Below are positions 32,384-41,739 of a stretch of 64,000 nucleotides of DNA, one piece after another; position 1 is the first letter of the stretch; every line of letters starts with the position of its first letter. Source of the stretch: Acidobacteriota bacterium (lineage in GTDB: Bacteria; Acidobacteriota; Thermoanaerobaculia; Gp7-AA8); NCBI GenBank assembly GCA_016184115.1, contig JACPDH010000052.1, positions 1 through 64,000 on the forward strand, in the 5' to 3' direction. Under the pieces are notes generated by a model. It worked only from the letters and a program-made list of their open reading frames with translations, was not told where the DNA came from and searched no databases. The position numbers and the translations under genes are program-made.

Positions 32384-33883
32384 TCAGAAAATCTTCTTCC
32401 GGTCCGTCGATGAGGGGATTCGCAGCTCGTCGCGATACTTCGCGACAGTCCGTCTCGCGATCTCGACACCCTGTTGCCCAAGAAGCTTCACGATCTTCGA
32501 ATCCGACAGCGGCTTTCTTGCGTCCTCGCCGTCGATCATCGTCTTGATCCTCGCCTTCACGGCGACGCTCGAGACATCGTCGCCGTGCCTCGAATCGAGG
32601 CCGCTGTGAAAGAAGAACTTCATCGGGAAAAGGCCTCGCGGCGTGTGGATGTACTTGTTCGACACGACGCGAGACACCGTCGACTCGTGCATCTGAATGT
32701 CGTCGGCAACATCGCGGAGAACGAGCGGGCGTAAGTGATCGACGCCGTGATCGAGGAAATCGCGCTGGTGCTTCACGATCGACTCGGCGACTTTGTAGAT
32801 CGTACGCTGACGCTGGTCGAGCGATTTGATCAGCCAGAACGCGGACTTCATCTTGTCGCGAATGTAGTTCGCGGTCTCCCCTTTCGAGTCTTCGCGTCCG
32901 AGCAACTGCCGGTAGCGCTGGCTCAGCCGAAGCCGCGGCATCCCGTCGTCGTTCACCTCGATCACGTACTCGTCGCTGACTTTGCGGACGTGCACGTCTG
33001 GCTCGACGTAGACGACCCTCTCGTTGTCGTACAGCCGGCCGGGACGCGGATCGAGACCGCGAATCACTTCGACCATCGTCTCGAGGAGCTTCATGTCGAC
33101 GCCGAGCGCCTTCGCGAGCTGCGGGAAGCTCCTCGACGCGAAGAGATCCCAATGCCGCTCGACGATCTCTTCGACCTTCGCGACGAGTAGCGGATCGAGC
33201 TCCAGCCGGTCGACCTGGAGCAGCAGGCACTCCTTCAGATTCCGCGCGCAGATCCCGATCGGATCGAACGACTGGACGAGTTGCAGCGTCTGTTCGATGA
33301 CCGCTTCAGAGACGCCAGGGAACGCCGCCGCGATCTCGTCGTCCGTCACCTGGAGATAGCCGTCGCCGTCGACGTTGCCAATGAGAAACGCCGCGACCTC
33401 TTTCATCTCCGGGGACGCATCCGACATCTGCAACTGCCAGGTCAGATGGTCCGAAAGATCGGGAGGGCGCGTGAGCAGGTTCTCGAGTGGAAAGGCGTCG
33501 TACTCCTCACCACTGCGAGGGTTGTAGCCGTACTCGATGTAGTCCTGGAAGTAGGCGTCGTAATCGATCTCGTCGAAGGAGTCACGCTCCTTCTCGACAG
33601 GCGACGCATCATCATCAACGGCGGTCGACTCTGGCGGCTTTGCGGCGTCACGTTCGGTTTGGGCCTCCGCGGCGCTCTGCGCCTCGGCCTCCGCTTCGAT
33701 CTCTTCCGGCTTCCCCTCTTCGTCCGTGCTCTCTTCGAGCAGGGGGTTCTCGGTGAGCTCCTGCGCGACGACTTCCTGAAGCTCCAGCTTCGTCATTTGC
33801 AGCAGCTTGATCGCTTGCTGCAGCGCTTGTGTCATCACAAGCTTCTGGGACAACTTCAGCTGGATCTTTTGCTCGAGGCCCAT
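32384..33883 (-). CDS. rpoN: RNA polymerase sigma-54 factor RpoN
   Basis: Directs polymerase to -24/-12 promoters and needs AAA+ activators. The 499 residues show region I (glutamine-rich LSQKLVMTQALQQAIKLLQM), an acidic region II (~50-120), and region III. The promoter-binding HTH ends in the RpoN box ARRTVAKYRDEL near residues 474-485. A matching promoter lies at 58966-58982, and an activator gene at 63232-64000, both in the window. The neighbourhood lptA-lptB-rpoN-hpf is the same as in E. coli. Confidence 0.96.
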   Translation of the reverse strand: MGLEQKIQLKLSQKLVMTQALQQAIKLLQMTKLELQEVVAQELTENPLLEESTDEEGKPEEIEAEAEAQSAAEAQTERDAAKPPESTAVDDDASPVEKERDSFDEIDYDAYFQDYIEYGYNPRSGEEYDAFPLENLLTRPPDLSDHLTWQLQMSDASPEMKEVAAFLIGNVDGDGYLQVTDDEIAAAFPGVSEAVIEQTLQLVQSFDPIGICARNLKECLLLQVDRLELDPLLVAKVEEIVERHWDLFASRSFPQLAKALGVDMKLLETMVEVIRGLDPRPGRLYDNERVVYVEPDVHVRKVSDEYVIEVNDDGMPRLRLSQRYRQLLGREDSKGETANYIRDKMKSAFWLIKSLDQRQRTIYKVAESIVKHQRDFLDHGVDHLRPLVLRDVADDIQMHESTVSRVVSNKYIHTPRGLFPMKFFFHSGLDSRHGDDVSSVAVKARIKTMIDGEDARKPLSDSKIVKLLGQQGVEIARRTVAKYRDELRIPSSTDRKKIF

Positions 33884-33939
33884 GTCAATTCTGGTTTCGG
33901 CTGGCGGGGTTCGACCGATGCAATGGCGGGAGGAGCGGC

Positions 33940-34722
33940 TCAGTGCAGGTTGAAGCCCTCGCCGAGGTAGATCCGTCGTACCTCGGCGTCTGTCGACAGC
34001 TCCTGAGGCGGTCCCTGACGGAAGATCTCACCCTCTTTAATGATATAGGCGCGATCGGTGATCTTCAACGTTTCGCGGACATTGTGATCGGTGATGAGAA
34101 TGCCGATTCCTCGCGCCTTCAGGCGCGAAATGATCCCTTGAATCTCGAGCACCGCGATCGGGTCAATGCCCGCAAATGGTTCATCCAGAAGGATGAACGA
34201 AGGGTTGATCGCCAGGCTGCGCGCGATTTCCACGCGCCTGCGCTCTCCTCCCGAAAGAGCGTACCCGCGGCTCCGGGCGATGTGTGCCACGCCGAACTCC
34301 TCGAGGAGCTTCCGAGTTCGGCGGTCGCGTTCGGAAAGCGGCAGGCTCATCATCTCGAACACCGCGAGGAGGTTCTCCTCCACGGTGAGCTTCCTGAAAA
34401 TCGACGGTTCCTGCGGAAGGTAGCTGATACCGCGCTGAGCGCGCATGTACATCGGCAGACTCGTGATCTCTTCCCCACCGAGCAGGACGCTTCCCTCGTC
34501 CGGTTGGGTGAGCCCCACGACCATGTAGAACGTCGTTGTCTTGCCAGCGCCGTTGGGTCCGAGCAGGCCGACGATCTCCCCTTGCCGGATATCGATGGAG
34601 ACTCCGCGGACCACCTTCCGCCCACGGTAGATCTTGACCAATCCGCTCGTCGAGAGCGTGGAGATGCCGGTGATGTTCTGCTCCTCGCTCACCGACGACA
34701 TCCTCCCATCGAGGTCATTCAT
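33940..34722 (-). CDS. lptB: LPS export ABC transporter ATPase LptB
   Basis: Powers LPS extraction by LptFG. It has 260 residues, with ~18 extra at the N terminus. Walker A is [13 protein letters not shown], the Q-loop region [10 protein letters not shown], the signature [15 protein letters not shown] and Walker [14 protein letters not shown], followed by the H-loop ITDHN, all as in LptB. It starts just after the LptC/LptA fusion gene (one intervening base after the stop) and precedes rpoN by 56 bases. Confidence 0.96.
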   Translation of the reverse strand: MNDLDGRMSSVSEEQNITGISTLSTSGLVKIYRGRKVVRGVSIDIRQGEIVGLLGPNGAGKTTTFYMVVGLTQPDEGSVLLGGEEITSLPMYMRAQRGISYLPQEPSIFRKLTVEENLLAVFEMMSLPLSERDRRTRKLLEEFGVAHIARSRGYALSGGERRRVEIARSLAINPSFILLDEPFAGIDPIAVLEIQGIISRLKARGIGILITDHNVRETLKITDRAYIIKEGEIFRQGPPQELSTDAEVRRIYLGEGFNLH

Positions 34723-34723
34723 C

Positions 34724-36688
34724 TCACTCGGGATTGTATTCTGCCTCGCCGCCGATCACTTCCACTTTCTGGCTTGCGGTGTCAAAGCGAATTTCACTTC
34801 CCTTGACTTCCCCGGTTGGGTCAGTGAGGACCGCGGGAGATCCCAGAATCCTGAGAGTCCGCTGCGCAACGCGATACGTCGCCTGATTACCTTTGGCACT
34901 CCGTCCGGTGGCGGTTTCGGTCACGATTACGTTTCCGGCGGACTCGATGCGCTCGAGCTTCTGCGCCGCATCGAAGTACATGGTGGTCTTGTCGGACGCG
35001 ACGACGCGGCCCGGCTCCTCGATCCGCACGTTCCCGTTGAATTCAACCTGACGCGCGGCCTTGTTCGCCGTAAGCAGGTCGGATCTCGCGTTCACGAGGC
35101 GCGGTGCGCCGGACTCGTCGACTCCTTGCCTCAGGATCGCACGCACCTCGCCCCGAGCATTCATCTCCTCACCGTTCTCGACGATCTGGAGCTCGTTCGA
35201 GAAGAGAGTATTCAGATCCTGCCACGCCTTCACTCCCCCCGTAAACGTCGCCTGGCGATTCTGGCGTGTCAGATGAACCGCGGCGGCGTTCACATAGACC
35301 GGCTGGCCCTTCCCGGAAAAGAGGACGCTGTCGGTCGGTGAGTCCTTCTTGGAGTCGTAGCGTACGACGACTGCGCCCGTCCCCTTCAGGATGCCCGCCT
35401 GCGGCATGATCTCGATGGAGCTTGCCTTGAGCAGCGTCCCTTCCGAGGTCAGTGTCGGGGTCACCGTGCCTACCGTCGACATCACGACGCGGTCGCCTGT
35501 GATGTCATAGGTTGCCGCGTCCGCGCGCCCTTCACTCTTCGGCTCCCGAAACCTGACCGCCTTGTCGAGCACGGCGTTCGAAGGCTTACTCGTGCGCGGG
35601 TCGAAAAAGACGTCGATCTTCTCTGCCTCGACCGCACGCGGAACCTTCCCCGCCTCGCTCATGATCGCCTTACCTTCCGCGCGAAGCGCCGAGATCGTAC
35701 GAGTCTCGGTGACCTCGACGCGAACCTGTGAGGCGGTGAGCTCGCGGCGCGGATTGCCATCGACGATCGCATGCACGGGCATGCTTTCACCGAAAAAGTT
35801 GAGCCCGCGGATCACTCCGCCCGACGGAATGTCGCCAACGAAGCGGTCCGCGGTGATTCGCGTTTCGCCCCGACCGATGAGCTCGTCGTCGACTTGCGCG
35901 GAAAACTCGCTCCCTCCCGCGAGGCGAATCACGATGTTCCCTTCCCCGTTGAGCGCGCTTAGCGCCCGGTCACCAGGACGGGTCGTTGCGGAGATGAAGT
36001 CCGCCGAGGCCGACTCACTCTGTCTCGTCATCCGCACATTCCCGCTGAAAATGAGCTGTCCGATCTTCTGTCGCGATGTCGCTTCGTCAGCCTCGATCGA
36101 CGCGCGCGCCGCGGGGTCGCTGGTTTTCAGATCCGCCTTTACCCCGTCTGTCAGGTGCAGCGCCTCCTCGGAGGTCTCCAGCCGTATTCCACCTGCGCGT
36201 CCCTCCCAGGCACCGACCTTGAAGTCGACCGGGACCTTGTTCGCGGCGCTCGAGCCGTTGAATCTGAGCGTGGCCGTCCGGAGCTCGACACCTTCGCTCG
36301 ATGTGACTTTCACGCCTCCGACCGCTTCGGCTTCCTTCGTCTCCGGATTGAACTGCGCCTGCTTCGCGGAGATCGTGTAGTGCACGCCCCCTTCCGCGAA
36401 CAGAGTGAGGTCGATTCCTTCGAGTGTGTACCAGCCCGACTTGAATCCCGTGGTGCGCGTCGCGCGAATCCTCGAGATCATCTTCCCCCCGAGGCTGTGC
36501 GTATCTTCGAAGGTCTTCATGACGAGACTGGGAGTGTCGTCCGCCTCGCGCGGCGCGACATCGACCTCGTCCGCGATGCTGCCGGACCGATCGATCTTCC
36601 CTCGGCTGTAGCTCGCCACGATGAGCGCAATGAAGGCGAAGAATGCGATGGGGAGCAGGATGCGGAGCCACTTGACGACCGGGTTCAT
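34724..36688 (-). CDS. lptCA: LptC-LptA (OstA) fusion, periplasmic LPS bridge protein
   Basis: A 654-residue inner-membrane-anchored periplasmic protein. One N-terminal membrane helix (about residues 7-26, [21 protein letters not shown]) and an LptC-like domain (~40-190) lead into repeated OstA-type beta-strands: [49 protein letters not shown] and [20 protein letters not shown]. In E. coli, LptC (191 residues) and LptA (185) are separate and form a continuous beta-groove; here one chain covers both and is longer than their sum. It lies directly before lptB and rpoN. Domain identity is good from pattern and place; the exact border is uncertain. Confidence 0.85.
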   Translation of the reverse strand: MNPVVKWLRILLPIAFFAFIALIVASYSRGKIDRSGSIADEVDVAPREADDTPSLVMKTFEDTHSLGGKMISRIRATRTTGFKSGWYTLEGIDLTLFAEGGVHYTISAKQAQFNPETKEAEAVGGVKVTSSEGVELRTATLRFNGSSAANKVPVDFKVGAWEGRAGGIRLETSEEALHLTDGVKADLKTSDPAARASIEADEATSRQKIGQLIFSGNVRMTRQSESASADFISATTRPGDRALSALNGEGNIVIRLAGGSEFSAQVDDELIGRGETRITADRFVGDIPSGGVIRGLNFFGESMPVHAIVDGNPRRELTASQVRVEVTETRTISALRAEGKAIMSEAGKVPRAVEAEKIDVFFDPRTSKPSNAVLDKAVRFREPKSEGRADAATYDITGDRVVMSTVGTVTPTLTSEGTLLKASSIEIMPQAGILKGTGAVVVRYDSKKDSPTDSVLFSGKGQPVYVNAAAVHLTRQNRQATFTGGVKAWQDLNTLFSNELQIVENGEEMNARGEVRAILRQGVDESGAPRLVNARSDLLTANKAARQVEFNGNVRIEEPGRVVASDKTTMYFDAAQKLERIESAGNVIVTETATGRSAKGNQATYRVAQRTLRILGSPAVLTDPTGEVKGSEIRFDTASQKVEVIGGEAEYNPE

Positions 36689-36850
36689 TCGCCCGCTGCA
36701 AACAGTGCGAGGCGGCGATTCGTTCCTCGATTGCGTGGTCGCCGCCGGGATCGCAAATCGACGAATCGAAGCAGACTTCCAGACGGTGGAACTCCGGTGC
36801 GTGCATGCGTCGGCGACTCGCCGACCGCCACGCCGCGTGCGTTGCTCCGC

Positions 36851-38536
36851 TCAGATGTCGAACTTGCCCACGTGCGCCATATCGACGATCTCGAGTCGCG
36901 GCGCTTTCCAGTACGTATCCATCTCCGGATGTGCGAGAACGTCGACGCGGGCGCCGCGGGAGAGCAAAACCTTCAGCAACGACGCCGAGCGCCAGAGAAC
37001 CGCGCGCGCCACTGTTTTCCCCTGTCGAAGCATCACCTCGTAGCAATCGCTGGCGAATTCGCGCGTCGAGAGGATCTCGACATCGCGTACGAGCGCCGTG
37101 ATCCGAGGATTCGCCGCGCCGAACGGCTCGAATCGCTCCAGCGCGTCGATCAGCGCCGCGTCAAGCTCGGAGAGATCGAGCTCGCCATCGACGAGCGCCT
37201 CACGCATGAACGTCTCCGGCGGGAGCGAGCCGAGATCGGACACGAGACGTCGCTCGAGCTCCGGCACGAGCTCCGGTCTCATCGAGAACCCACATGCGTG
37301 CGAGTGCCCACCAAAGTGCTCGAAGAGCTCTTCGTGTTTCTGCATCGCGGCGTGCAAGTCAATAGGCGCGATACTCCGTCCCGATCCAACCGCTCTTCCG
37401 TCTCCAATGGCGATGACGAGAGTCGGTCGATTGTGTTTTTGCGCGATCCGCCCGGCGCAGAGCCCCACGACGCCGCGATGCCATCCCTCCGATGCAAGGA
37501 CAATTGCCGCGGGAATTGGTCCCTTCGTTTCGATCATTGCGTCGGCCGCGGTTAGGAGCTCCTTCTCCGTCTCCTGCCGCTCGCTGTTAAGCCTGCTCAG
37601 CTCCTTCGCGAGCAACCTTGCCTCGTCGTCCGTACGCGCGGAAAAGAGCTCGATCGCGGTATCCGCCGACGCGAGACGCCCCGCCGCGTTGATTCTCGGG
37701 CCGATCCTGAATCCGATATCGCTCGCCTTCGGCGCGCTTCCCGGTCGGATTCCGCATTCGGCGAACAATGCGCGAAGTCCCCGATTCGTGGTGGACTCCA
37801 GCCCCTCGAGGCCGAGCTTCGCGATCACGCGATTCTCGCCCGAGAGTGGTGCAACGTCGGCGATCGTACCGATTGCTGCGATCTTCAGCAGCGACTCGAT
37901 CGGCATCGAATTTCCCGCACGCCGGAGCAACTCGCAGCCAAGCTTGAACGCAACCCCTGCCCCTGCGAGATCGGGATACGGATAGGCGCAACCATCGATC
38001 TTCGGATTCAGCAGCGCAACCGCGTCAGGCAGGATCCCGGGAGGAAGATGGTGATCGGTCACGATCACATCGATCCCGCGCTCGAGGGCACGTTGAACCG
38101 GTTCCACCGAGGAGATCCCGCAATCGACCGTGATCACGAGTCCGATCGCCTTGTCGCGAAGGACCGACTCGATCACTTCAGTCTTCAGTCCGTAGCCGTG
38201 GATTAGCCGATGCGGAATGACGTACCCAACTTTGCCTCGGAGCCGATGGATCACTGCGCGGAGCAGGACGATCGAGGTCACGCCGTCGACGTCGTAGTCA
38301 CCGTAGATGAGTATCGGCTCACCGGCCTCGATTGCGCGCTCGATCCGCATGCACGCGCCGTCCATGCCGTGGATCAACCTCGCGTCATGGAGATCGCTCA
38401 ACTCGGGGGAGAAGTAGACGCGTGCGTCTCCAGCGCCGACGATGCCGCGCCGGTGTGCAGCACTTCGAAGCAGCTTCGAGCGGAGTTCGAGCCCGCCCGT
38501 CTCACCACGATGCAGCGTCCAGCGATCGAAAAGCAT
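36851..38536 (-). CDS. recJ: single-stranded-DNA-specific exonuclease RecJ
   Basis: 5'-3' exonuclease of recombination and mismatch repair. The 561 residues show the DHH phosphoesterase motifs: YGDYDVDGVTS near residues 78-88, VTVDCGIS, VTDHHLPP near 158-165, and LAGAGVAFKL. The DHHA1 part (SEGWHRGVVGLCAGRI; GGHSHACGFS) and a C-terminal OB-like region follow. A TATCAT box ends 8 bases before the ATG. The gene is on its own between accA and lptCA. Confidence 0.96.
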   Translation of the reverse strand: MLFDRWTLHRGETGGLELRSKLLRSAAHRRGIVGAGDARVYFSPELSDLHDARLIHGMDGACMRIERAIEAGEPILIYGDYDVDGVTSIVLLRAVIHRLRGKVGYVIPHRLIHGYGLKTEVIESVLRDKAIGLVITVDCGISSVEPVQRALERGIDVIVTDHHLPPGILPDAVALLNPKIDGCAYPYPDLAGAGVAFKLGCELLRRAGNSMPIESLLKIAAIGTIADVAPLSGENRVIAKLGLEGLESTTNRGLRALFAECGIRPGSAPKASDIGFRIGPRINAAGRLASADTAIELFSARTDDEARLLAKELSRLNSERQETEKELLTAADAMIETKGPIPAAIVLASEGWHRGVVGLCAGRIAQKHNRPTLVIAIGDGRAVGSGRSIAPIDLHAAMQKHEELFEHFGGHSHACGFSMRPELVPELERRLVSDLGSLPPETFMREALVDGELDLSELDAALIDALERFEPFGAANPRITALVRDVEILSTREFASDCYEVMLRQGKTVARAVLWRSASLLKVLLSRGARVDVLAHPEMDTYWKAPRLEIVDMAHVGKFDI

Positions 38537-38544
38537 GGGACGCG

Positions 38545-38550
38545 ATGATA
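38545..38550 (-). promoter_or_regulatory. -10 element of recJ (leaderless)
   Basis: TATCAT on the minus strand, ending 8 bases before ATG 38536, so predicted transcription starts at or next to the start codon. Confidence 0.45.
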
Positions 38551-38604
38551 CGCGTGAGGCGCGAATCGGAGCACAAATCTACGCCTTGTAGAGAGATTGT
38601 CGAT

Positions 38605-39537
38605 TCAGATCTCGAAGCTCCCCATCCGCCGGAACTTTTCGTATCTCCCCGCTGTCAGCTTCGATGGGTCGATTGCCATGAGCTCGGAAAGTGCCGTTTC
38701 GAGGTAAGGCCGGAGCAGTTCGGCAGCTTCGACATGGCTCGTGTGGGCGCCACCCACTGGTTCGGGGACAATCTCATCGATCACGCCGAGCCGCTGGAGA
38801 TCTCTCGCCGTGATGCGCATGACTTCGGCGGCACGGCTCGCCGCCGATGGATCCTTCCAGAGAATCGCGGCGCAACCCTCTGGAGAGATCACCGAGTAGA
38901 CCGAGTGCTCGAGCATGAAGACGCGGTCACCGACGCCAAGCGCAAGCGCACCTCCGCTCCCACCCTCGCCGGTGACAGTGACGATGATTGGAACGCGCAG
39001 TCCTGCCATCTCGCGTAGATTGACCGCAATCGCCTCCGCCTGGCCGCGCTCTTCGGCGCCGACGCCTGGGTAGGCTCCAGGCGTGTCGATGAAGGTGAAG
39101 ACAGGGCGGCCGAACCGCTCCGCCATTTGCATCAACCTTAGCGCCTTGCGATAGCCTTCCGGCCGCGACATCCCGAAATTGCGCGCAATCTTCTCTTTCG
39201 TGTCGCGCCCCTTTTGGTGGCCGATGACGGCGCAGGGGACCCCGTTGAACCGTGCAAACCCGCCGACGATCGACGCGTCGTCCGCGAACTTCCGGTCGCC
39301 ATGCAGCTCCACGAACTCTTCGAAGAGGAGCGATAGAACGTCGAGGGTGTAGGGGCGCAGCGCGTGCCGGGCTACGAGGGTGGTCTGCCACGCGGACAGG
39401 TTCGAGTACGCTTCACGCGTGAGCCGGTCGAGCTCGGCTTCGAGCGCGTGGGTCTCTTCCCCCGCGTCCGACAACTCCTGAATCTGCCGCCGCATCTGCA
39501 CGAGAGGCTCTTCGAGTGACGCCAGGTCGATACTCAT
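38605..39537 (-). CDS. accA: acetyl-CoA carboxylase carboxyltransferase subunit alpha
   Basis: Transfers carboxyl from biotin to acetyl-CoA with AccD, the first step of fatty acid synthesis. The 310 residues from ATG 39537 are the usual length. Family blocks are HGDRKFADDASIVGGFARF, FIDTPGAYPGVGAEERGQAE near residues 160-179, GEGGSGGALALGVGDRV and the VYSVISPEGCAAILWKD stretch. The frame is open to 39663, but those residues lie upstream of the promoter. The promoter at 39545-39573 puts the start at the ATG. Confidence 0.96.
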   Translation of the reverse strand: MSIDLASLEEPLVQMRRQIQELSDAGEETHALEAELDRLTREAYSNLSAWQTTLVARHALRPYTLDVLSLLFEEFVELHGDRKFADDASIVGGFARFNGVPCAVIGHQKGRDTKEKIARNFGMSRPEGYRKALRLMQMAERFGRPVFTFIDTPGAYPGVGAEERGQAEAIAVNLREMAGLRVPIIVTVTGEGGSGGALALGVGDRVFMLEHSVYSVISPEGCAAILWKDPSAASRAAEVMRITARDLQRLGVIDEIVPEPVGGAHTSHVEAAELLRPYLETALSELMAIDPSKLTAGRYEKFRRMGSFEI

Positions 39538-39544
39538 CGCGCGA

Positions 39545-39573
39545 ACGCTAGCAGAAGGGTGCAAACCGGTCAA
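39545..39573 (-). promoter_or_regulatory. complete leaderless promoter of accA
   Basis: On the minus strand TTGACC (39568-39573), a 17-base spacer and TAGCGT (39545-39550), ending 7 bases before ATG 39537. This is the best-formed example in the window of a full promoter whose predicted start is at the initiation codon. Confidence 0.6.
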
Positions 39574-39644
39574 ACGAGGTGCTGGACCGGATCTGCTATC
39601 CTCTTCACTCCGCGTTCGCCTCCAAGAAGGGTGAATCGCCCGAG

Positions 39645-40211
39645 ATGGCGGCCCGCGGCACAACTGAGGCCCACAATCGCATGGATCCCGAGCTCACACC
39701 CGAAATGAGGCACATCCCGTCGCTTCATGACATCGTCGAGCGAGTCGACGTTCGCCTGCGCACGATCGCCGCAATCGTCGCCGCGTCAATTGAAGGCGGG
39801 CGAGTCAGCGCACCGGGCGACGCAGCCGCCGCCGAAGAGCTGCTGACGAGCGTCGTCCGATGGCTCGACCGGCTGGCGGAGCACAATCGCCATTTCCGCC
39901 GCAACGTGAATAGTCCCGAAGCTCCCATCGCAGCGCGTCTGCAGATCGCGTTCGACAACGCAGTCGGAGCGCTCCGCGGCCTCGATGAGAAGCTGTTCCG
40001 GAAGCGCGCGAACCTGCACTCATTCGACAAATCACACGGCGAAGGGGTCTTCGGCTGCGTGCTGGCGATCGGCGACCTTGTATTCCGGGCCGCCGAGGTC
40101 GCATCGAAGTTCGATCGCGCCATCTTCTCGAAGATCTTCGAGCGCGTCCTTGCGAACGCCACGATGCCCGAGCTTCGACTCGTCTCGCCGTCGGAACCGC
40201 GCCGCGAATAA
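39645..40211 (+). CDS. hypothetical protein, helical
   Basis: A 188-residue soluble protein without signal peptide or membrane segment. It is divergent from accA and convergent with the thioredoxin-TPR gene (5 bases apart). Predicted mostly helical: VDVRLRTIAAIVAASIEGG, LLTSVVRWLDRLAEHNRHFR, and a C-terminal helix FDRAIFSKIFERVLANA. ATG 39645 follows AAGAAGG at a long distance; ATG 39681 (MDPELTPEMRH) is an alternative. A plus-strand TATCCT lies near 39595. Codon use is like its neighbours, which supports coding. No family or function is recognised. Confidence 0.6.
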   Translation: MAARGTTEAHNRMDPELTPEMRHIPSLHDIVERVDVRLRTIAAIVAASIEGGRVSAPGDAAAAEELLTSVVRWLDRLAEHNRHFRRNVNSPEAPIAARLQIAFDNAVGALRGLDEKLFRKRANLHSFDKSHGEGVFGCVLAIGDLVFRAAEVASKFDRAIFSKIFERVLANATMPELRLVSPSEPRRE

Positions 40212-40216
40212 CGAGC

Positions 40217-41575
40217 TTACTGCGTAGCGGCCTTCTTCACGTCGAGGCTGGCGAGCTTGTCCTTCAACGCCGCGATCGTGCGGTCACTGCGTTGTCCCTC
40301 GGGGAATGCCTCGGCCTCTGCGATCGCAGCCTCGATCGTCGAGCGCGCAGCCTCCATGTCACCTGCTCCAGTCTGCGCGTCCGATTTCGTACGAAAGATC
40401 GTCAGACGTCGCGGACCGTACGCTCGGGAGAGTGCAAGATCGGCAAAACGGACCGCATCCTCGAACTTTCCCATCGCCTTGTAGGTTGCCGCGAGTCGCG
40501 CGGGTGGGTTGTAGTCGTCAGGAAAATCCTTCGCCGACTGCTCGAGCATCGGAACCGCGCGCTCGGGCTCGCCGAGCTCGATGTACGCGGAGAGGCGGTG
40601 CGAGTCAAATACCGCTCGCGCTTCCGGCGTGGTCGCCTTCGACGCCTCGCGCTCGAGAAACGCGGCCCATTCCTTCGCGATCGCTTTCGCGCCCGCAGTA
40701 TCGCCTGCGTCGCTCCGCGCTCCCATCATCGTAATGAAGAGGCCGGACCGGTCGTCCGCCGCGACGACGACACGTGAGTTGTCCATCGCCTCGCGCGCGA
40801 TCCCCTCGAACTTCGCCACATCGGCGGCACGTTGGACGACGTCGTTTCCGAGGCTGAGCGCGCAGTCGAGCCCCAACGCAGCGATGTTCATCGCCGAGCT
40901 GCTGTTCTTGAACTTCGGATACTCGCGTGAGGCGCGAGCCACGCACGTTCCGTACTGCCCACTACTCTGCAAGGCGAAAAGAAGCGACTCCGTCGTTCTT
41001 CCGTAACGCGACCAGCCTTTCGGCGCTTTCGCGAGGGCATCCTGGTAGGCGACCGACGCCTCGGCGTTCTTGCCGGCGGCGTAGAGCTTGTCGGCTTTGG
41101 CCAGTGCCTTGTCGACCCGTTGCTCGCCTTTCTTTGCTACGGCGTTCGCGCCATCGTCGAGGATCTCCATCAGTTGCGGCACCGTGGCCGAGCCGAGCCA
41201 GCGCAGGGCTACGGAGTCGTCCGCCGGGTCGACGATGAAAAACGACGGCACACCCTCAATCACGAACTTTTTCTTGATGGCCGCGTTCTGCGCCTTGTCG
41301 ATGTCGATCCCGACCCAGATGAACTTCGATCCGTAAGGGACGAGCTTCGGGTCGGGGAACACATACGCCTGCATCGACCTGCAGCTGTGGCACCACGTCG
41401 CCCAAGCCTCGACAAAGAGCGGGACGTTCTTCGCCTTCGCTTCCTTGAGAGCCTTCGCGTAATCGTCATGCATGAAATTGATCGACGATTTCCCAGGTGT
41501 CGACGCCGACAGCGTAGCAGGGAGGGTGAAGGTAAGTGCGAGGAGGGCGACGAGCGTCAGGCGAGCAGATCTCAT
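40217..41575 (-). CDS. exported thioredoxin-fold protein with TPR repeats
   Basis: A 452-residue periplasmic protein. The signal peptide is residues 1-24 (LPATLSA). A thioredoxin-like domain spans ~30-150 with active-site motif WCHSC (Cys62, Cys65) and the cis-proline loop EGVPSFFIV. A helical TPR region covers ~155-440 (YAAGKNAEASVAYQDALAKA; RLAATYKAMGKFEDAVRFAD). It is related to DUF255/thioredoxin_7-type proteins and likely reduces or isomerises exported protein disulfides, with TPRs binding clients. A TAGGAT box ends 6 bases before the ATG. Confidence 0.85.
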   Translation of the reverse strand: MRSARLTLVALLALTFTLPATLSASTPGKSSINFMHDDYAKALKEAKAKNVPLFVEAWATWCHSCRSMQAYVFPDPKLVPYGSKFIWVGIDIDKAQNAAIKKKFVIEGVPSFFIVDPADDSVALRWLGSATVPQLMEILDDGANAVAKKGEQRVDKALAKADKLYAAGKNAEASVAYQDALAKAPKGWSRYGRTTESLLFALQSSGQYGTCVARASREYPKFKNSSSAMNIAALGLDCALSLGNDVVQRAADVAKFEGIAREAMDNSRVVVAADDRSGLFITMMGARSDAGDTAGAKAIAKEWAAFLEREASKATTPEARAVFDSHRLSAYIELGEPERAVPMLEQSAKDFPDDYNPPARLAATYKAMGKFEDAVRFADLALSRAYGPRRLTIFRTKSDAQTGAGDMEAARSTIEAAIAEAEAFPEGQRSDRTIAALKDKLASLDVKKAATQ

Positions 41576-41581
41576 GTGTCG

Positions 41582-41587
41582 ATCCTA
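41582..41587 (-). promoter_or_regulatory. -10 element of the thioredoxin-TPR gene (leaderless)
   Basis: TAGGAT on the minus strand, 6 bases before ATG 41575. Confidence 0.4.
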
Positions 41588-41739
41588 TCGACGCCGTGTC
41601 GCGCGGGCAAGGCGCCGCGCGTGAACGAGCGGTGGCAATGTGAGGCGAAACAAATAAAGCGTCTGCGCCTTCACCCTCGAAATTCGGCGTCCTTCTCGCG
41701 GTGTTCGCCTCTGCGTCACGGGGAGCTACCCCTCAACAT

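Noticed and set aside
31683-33230. 515-codon minus-strand ORF overlapping hpf and rpoN
   Set aside because: Same strand but wrong frame; strongly Arg/Asp/Glu-biased; hpf and rpoN are unambiguous.
36155-37555. 466-codon plus-strand ORF
   Set aside because: Antisense to lptCA and recJ, no motif.
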